This document shows positions 59,376-64,000 of a stretch of 64,000 nucleotides of DNA, piece after piece. A program made the position numbers and the translations under genes. This stretch comes from Eudorina sp. 2006-703-Eu-15 (lineage: Eukaryota > Chlorophyta > Chlorophyceae > Chlamydomonadales > Volvocaceae). The notes under the pieces are model-generated. The model ran no database searches. It worked only from the letters and a program-made list of their open reading frames with translations, and was not told where the DNA came from. The DNA is taken from the NCBI GenBank assembly GCA_003117195.1, contig BDSI01000076.1:1-64000 (forward strand), written 5' to 3'. Each line of letters starts with the position of its first letter. Position 1 is the stretch's first letter.

Positions 59376-61521
59376 CGACCTGTGACACCTTCGCACACGT
59401 GATCACATCGCCAAGTACACCGAGAGCATGACCCCAGCACATCGGTTTTGAGCAGGAGGACGAGCGGGGCCCGCAGACGGGCGGAAAGACGTGGTCAGCG
59501 GACGATAGCACGGGGGAACCGGGGCGGCCGGCGTCAGAGCCGGGGAGCCGAACCGTTTTAAGGAAAACATGGCGGAGCGACGGGGCGGCGCCGCGGGGCC
59601 CGGGATGGTCAGGATGGCACCCGCGGAGTAGCCTTCGTAGCAGGACGGTTGACGGAGCCTGTGCTGGGCCGCCAGCAGCGGGCGCCTGCACGTGTGCGAG
59701 GGGTCTATGTTGGGAGACCCTCGTGTCGTAGAAGTTTCGGACGTGTACGGACCACTTCGGCGCTGAGCGGGCCCCGATGTTGGAACTGGCAGCGTGGCAG
59801 GCTTCTTGGCCACCTGCTGGCCACTGGAGGGCGAAGAGCAGGAGGAAGGCGGCAGGCGGTTCATGCAGTGGTGCTGTCGGACAATTCATCGTTGACGCAA
59901 GTCAGGTCCATCGTTAAAATTTTCTTCGGGTTTTGTTCCAAGCTTGCTTTCCTGATGAGACTGGGAGCGTCGTGTATATGCTAGACCTGTCCTGCTGAGA
60001 CGGGCTTTTATGTAGAGGAATGGGTTGCTGCTCACTGACGGGGTACTGGTTTCACAGGCAGCAGGCAGCGACCCGTGTGTCGTACGACACCGTACAGCTC
60101 CCGTCTGTGCACATGGCGACATCAAGCACCAACTTGCACCGCCGGGAAACCCGGGGGGCGCACTGCGCTCCGCAAGCAAACAAGCAAGCCGGCCCGGGGA
60201 GTGTTTCGGTGCACTTGTGGAGCCTGTCCGGAGCGCCATGGTGGCGCCAGTTCGTTTAGGCAGCTTATGGTGAGGAAGCCTCGGCTGTCGCCGTTGGCTG
60301 TCACCGATGACCCGCGGGGTCCGCTGTAACATCCTTGATAAAGCAAGCAGTGCATGGGGAGGCGGCTTCCGCTGTCACCATTGACCCCCGAGGTCCACGG
60401 TCAGTAGCGTCGCTCGCGACTGAGTGCGACTGAGGTGGACAGCGCACGCAGTGAGGCTACCTGTAACACCGCTCAGTGGAACATCATCAATTAAGTGAGG
60501 TTGTGTGCAGATGTGATGTTTGGCTCATCGCAGCACGCCAGCGCACCTGTAGCCGCCTCAATGCCCGCAAGAAGTTTTCTGAGGCCCGGCCCTCCCTCCG
60601 GCCCTTCGATTTCGTCCGTCAATGCGTCTTTACCACAAGCTTCGCGACTTCATATGTACTTCATTCACCATCCACATAACCAGCAGCTGTCCATAGACGT
60701 GCTATGTCACCTGCTTCAACGTCACGTTACTCACTAGTTGGGATCATCGATCCGTGTCGGACCAGTATCAATTTGATGTGGCTTTACAGCCATGCCGTAC
60801 AATGATACGACAGTTGATTCCGTCAAAGTGGGCCCTGTGTGGCACGTGCAGTAATGACTGCTGTGCAGGGATTCTTGTGACACCAGCGTAGACGTCCCAA
60901 CAGAGTATATCTAAACCGACCGTCTTTGCCAGGCCCAAGAATGCATGGTGCCACCAGACACGACATGAGATGCCAGGCGAGACTAGGACTTCCCGCTGAG
61001 TTTTGGCGCAAGAACCTCCAACAAGCAACGCACCGGTAATCGCATGCAAAGAAGCAACAAGGCGCGCCGCCTTGAGCAAGGAAGCAAGATGAACGCACAA
61101 CTCCCGAGGTCAGCAGCAGGCAGGATGCACACACACGCGCATGTAAGGGAAGAATCGACGGTTTCAGGCGCGAAGTAAGAACGCTTGAGGCACGTAATGC
61201 CAGGGGCAGTCCGTAGATACTACGCAGTCCGTAGATTCGCGTGCGTCCGTGTTGGGAGGACTGAGCCGCGAGGATGGAGGCCGCGCGTTTGTTAAGAAAA
61301 CACCGTTTACCGTACGATGTTCCACGTGTGTGGGGGGTTTCCCCATGTCAGACATGCATGCACTCTGGTGTCATCGCGTGGCCAAGCCAACATTGCCTGG
61401 CACTTATTCAGCCATTCATTCATTCCTTGCATCATCGCATTCTTGTGCCCCAGTCAGATACCGTAAAACCCCGCCGCACTGCGGCTGTCCGCAACACTGC
61501 TGTGCGCTGCGCTGCGGTGCG
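59376..61521. other. Convergent intergenic region with dispersed repeats
   Basis: The tail-to-tail gap between the FKBP and USP-like genes. Apart from the repeat at 60,190-60,345 I see no supported feature. Open frames on both strands at 59,400-59,890 have no splice or composition support. Confidence 0.45.
60190..60345 (+). repeat. Dispersed repeat copy with LINE-like 3' end
   Basis: Shares gtgtttcggtgcacttgtgg with 50,690-50,820. It ends gcggggtccgctgtaacatc, the same terminal words as the LINE at 28,546-28,574 but without a CATT tail. A further diverged piece (ggcggcttccgctgtcacca) starts at 60,362. Confidence 0.55.
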
Positions 61522-63402
61522 CTACTGCAGCGGCGGTGTATAGTCGGGCGGCCAGATGAGGAAGCTGGTCTTGGCCAAGTAGAGCAGCTCCACGATGGTG
61601 GCCGGCAGGCCCTTGCAGCGAGGCGTCTGCAGCACGAGCACGTCCGGCTCCGCCTCGATGACCGCCTGGGGCAGGCTCTTGTTGGCGGGACCTGCGGGGA
61701 GGGGACCGAGGGAACCAGGGCGCACGAGTCCCGGTATGATCACGACACGGCACGGCGCGGCACGGCGCGGCACGGCGCGGCACGGCGCGGCACGGCACGG
61801 CGCGGCACGGCACGGCGCGGCACGGCGCGGCACGGCACGGCACGGCACGGCACGGGGTTCAGGTCGCGAAGTCGCGACCCCAGCCAGCCAGCATGCACAA
61901 TGTCGCCAATCCCCTGCCAAACTCCCGTCGCCCCGCCCCTCGCCCTCGAGTACTGACGCGCACCGCCCGCCAACGCGCGCGACGTGGTTCTTCACCCGCT
62001 TGACACGGTAGGATGCGGAAAACCAGATGAGTCCAGCTCTGTGTTACCTCTGGCAAGCACGCACCCGAGAGCACTGACTTGTCCGCCTCGAAGGAGTTCA
62101 CCGCCGCCTGCACACCGAAGGCCGTCAGCAGCCGCTGCGCCGCCGGTTTGACGTTGTGCTGCCCGTCAAAGGCCTGGCTGACCGTCAAGAAGAGGTGGTC
62201 GTGGCCGGGCGTGAAGTGCTCAAACAACCACTCTAGCACGTGCCTGTGAGCAGGTTTGGTCCAAGCAAGGGGAGGAAAGCGACTTCGTGTGGCAGCGGGT
62301 CATGCCCAAGTAGCGAGGGGAAGAACGTACGGAGGGGATTAACCCCTGGTGGAGATCAACCGAAATGTACATGTACGGAATGGATATCGCCACAATATGC
62401 ATCCGGATCCTAAACCGGAATCATTTGTGTGTGGAGGGTGGGAGCGGCCCGGCCTGCCGGATACGTCCAGTGGCGCAAGCACTCCCAGGACGACCCACCA
62501 GCGACAGTCCCGTCGCCTCTCTGGATGGTGGTGGTGGATAGTGGTGGTTGTGGTGGCTGACGCGGCGCTAACCTTGACACCTAGAACATTGCCAAGTCCG
62601 TGGGTGTCTCCACAGATATACCCCCGATCAACGACCGCACAGTCCATCCACGCCCTTGGCCCCCGAGACAAGACATGTTCAGTTCCCCCACATGCTCTCC
62701 AGCGTGACTCAAGTGCTCCATCCCAGCTCTCCAGGCGACCCACGTATGCCTCTCCCCGCCCATGTCCGCCCCTCTCCGTCCCTCCACGTCCCGGCGCCAC
62801 CACCTGCTGTTGGGCTGCAAGTCCACCATCACCCGCATCGGCCAGCCCATGGAGGAGCCGGGCGACAGGGACACCTGAGAGGCCGAGGATGGCGACTGCA
62901 GCCCCGCACCGCCGCCGCCACCGGCACCACCCTGAGAGGTGATCGTGGACGTGCTCCGCGACACCGCCGCAGAGGACGGCCGGCTGCCTGGGAACGGCGA
63001 CCGGCCCATGGAGGGAGATGACGTCAGCCCCGGTGACGACGACGACAGCGGCGACGGCGACGCCAGCGACGACATCGTGTACGGCGACGATGCCGCAGCG
63101 TTCAGCCAGGGTCCCCGGGTGTTGTACTTGGCCAGCAGGACCGGTGCGCAGCGCAGCTCCGGAAGGACCCGAAGCGCCAGGCAGGAGGCGCCCAACGGGC
63201 CCAGGCCGCCGCCCAGGGAGGAGCCGGTGGACATGGGCGCCAGGGAGGGAGCCGCGCCGGCGGCGGGCGCGCCGTTGCGGCCAATGGTGGATGTACGGCG
63301 GAGCTGCTGCGCGCCGGGGCGCGGCGTGGCGGCAGTGCCGCTGGAGGGCCCGATGCTGGCTCTGGGCCCTGCGCCGCCGCCGCCACCGCCGCCGCCACCC
63401 AT
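61522..63402 (-). CDS. Protein with C-terminal universal-stress-protein-like domain
   Basis: Three exons: 63402-62804, 62243-62065 and 61691-61522. Phase closes to 315 residues from ATG 63402; an in-frame stop lies shortly upstream, so this is the first usable Met unless an upstream exon exists. Residues 1-185 are low-complexity Gly/Ser/Ala/Pro. From about 188 a USP/HUP-like alternating strand-helix pattern begins: MRVMVDLQPNSRHVLEWLFE, DHLFLTVSQA, then PQAVIEAEPDVLVLQTPR. It ends TSFLIWPP near the C-terminus. The canonical G-2x-G-9x-G(S/T) ATP loop is not evident, so nucleotide binding is doubtful. The second intron contains a long CACGG/CGCGG repeat. Function is unknown beyond the fold guess. 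Confidence 0.5.
61745..61854. repeat. CACGG/CGCGG pentamer array
   Basis: About 22 tandem pentamers alternate CACGG and CGCGG without interruption. The array lies in the intron 62064-61692 of the USP-like gene. It keeps all frames open and creates false ORFs on both strands. Confidence 0.95.
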
Positions 63403-64000
63403 AGCGTGGCCGCCAGTGCCTGCCACAGGAGCAATGCGGCGCGGCCACGTACACCTCCATCATTATGGCTTATGACGTCATGGGCCATCCAGCAGCAGGG
63501 CAGCGTGCCAGTCTTTGACACGTTAGGCACGACGGGCGCAGCGAAGTTTGCTCGTTGGCGGCCATTGCTTGCCCTTCCTCCCTCGCGCGTCTCTTTGCGC
63601 GTAGTTCCCTACCGGCCATGTTCTGGCCACCGCCGCGTGGCCGCCGCTTGGATTGGCTGCTGTGGGGTCATCGGTTGGCCCTCGGGCGCATGTCGTACTA
63701 AAGTACTGAAACACGGAGCTTTTGGGCACTCACAGCCGGACTGAGTCAGGCGGCACTGCCAACAAGCTACGATACTGGATGACCCCTACGAAGAGAACAG
63801 GGTTCCAACGGGGGCCCCAAGGCCCCGACCAGGCCCCGACCGGGAGCTCAGCGGGTTTGGGCGCAAGGCCATAAGCCTTACCTGCCCAGGGTGGGTCCTA
63901 AATTCTATTGCCGCAGGAACGGAAGAGCCCGGCTGGGTAACTTGATTGAAGTTGGAGTGAATTTTGTGTGTGGATGGGCAATCCTTGCTGGTCACATTGC
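63403..64000. other. Upstream region of the USP-like gene
   Basis: Contains a TGACGTCA-like palindrome (atgacgtcat, 63471-63480) about 70 bp upstream of the start codon, which resembles a bZIP/CRE site. Nothing else is recognisable up to the window end. Confidence 0.35.

Noticed and set aside
59353..59889. 178-codon minus-strand ORF behind the FKBP gene
   Set aside because: No domain, no splice logic; probably FKBP 3' UTR complement.
61454..62011. Overlapping ORFs on both strands
   Set aside because: They are created by the CACGG/CGCGG array, which has no stop codons.

Overview
The window looks like nuclear DNA from a volvocine green alga (Chlamydomonas/Volvox group). The evidence is intron-rich genes with GTGAG/GTAAG donors and pyrimidine-rich CAG acceptors, GC-rich codon use, cilia genes (IFT57 and a PIH1-domain dynein-assembly factor), a plastid-lumen FKBP, TGTAA-type poly(A) signals behind two genes, and a LINE fragment ending in (CATT)n. 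The species is not determined. All gene models were built by hand from splice sites, and exon phase closes through each complete model.

Region 1 (1 to about 12,060) is a large transposon-derived block, GC-rich and partly decayed. It holds a broken Tnp2-like (CACTA/EnSpm type) transposase cut by the window edge. A second plus-strand gene follows, containing seven copies of a 152-bp exon-plus-intron unit, an acidic/basic tail and a 2-oxoglutarate/Fe(II) dioxygenase-like fold. Next come a short minus-strand gene and an apparently intact 650-residue gene of unknown function. GC-rich and TCTTTGG-type satellites close the block.

Region 2 (about 12,060 to 38,250) is visibly less GC-rich. Most of it is one giant gene (about 17.4 to 34.1 kb) for a membrane protein with Pmp-like beta-helix repeats, a cysteine-rich stalk and about eight C-terminal membrane helices. 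Its introns carry a 5'-truncated LINE, a tRNA-headed SINE and two long near-perfect hairpins. The flanks are simple-sequence-rich intergenic DNA.

Region 3 (38,250 to 64,000) is a compact GC-rich gene block. In order: a four-helix membrane protein with a C-terminal CaaX box (minus), NAF1 (plus), a PIH1-domain protein (minus), IFT57 (plus), a lumenal FKBP (plus) and a USP-like protein (minus). Two divergent pairs share short promoters: four-helix protein/NAF1 (917 bp) and PIH1/IFT57 (419 bp). The second pair joins two ciliary genes (intraflagellar transport and dynein-arm assembly), which suggests coordinated expression.
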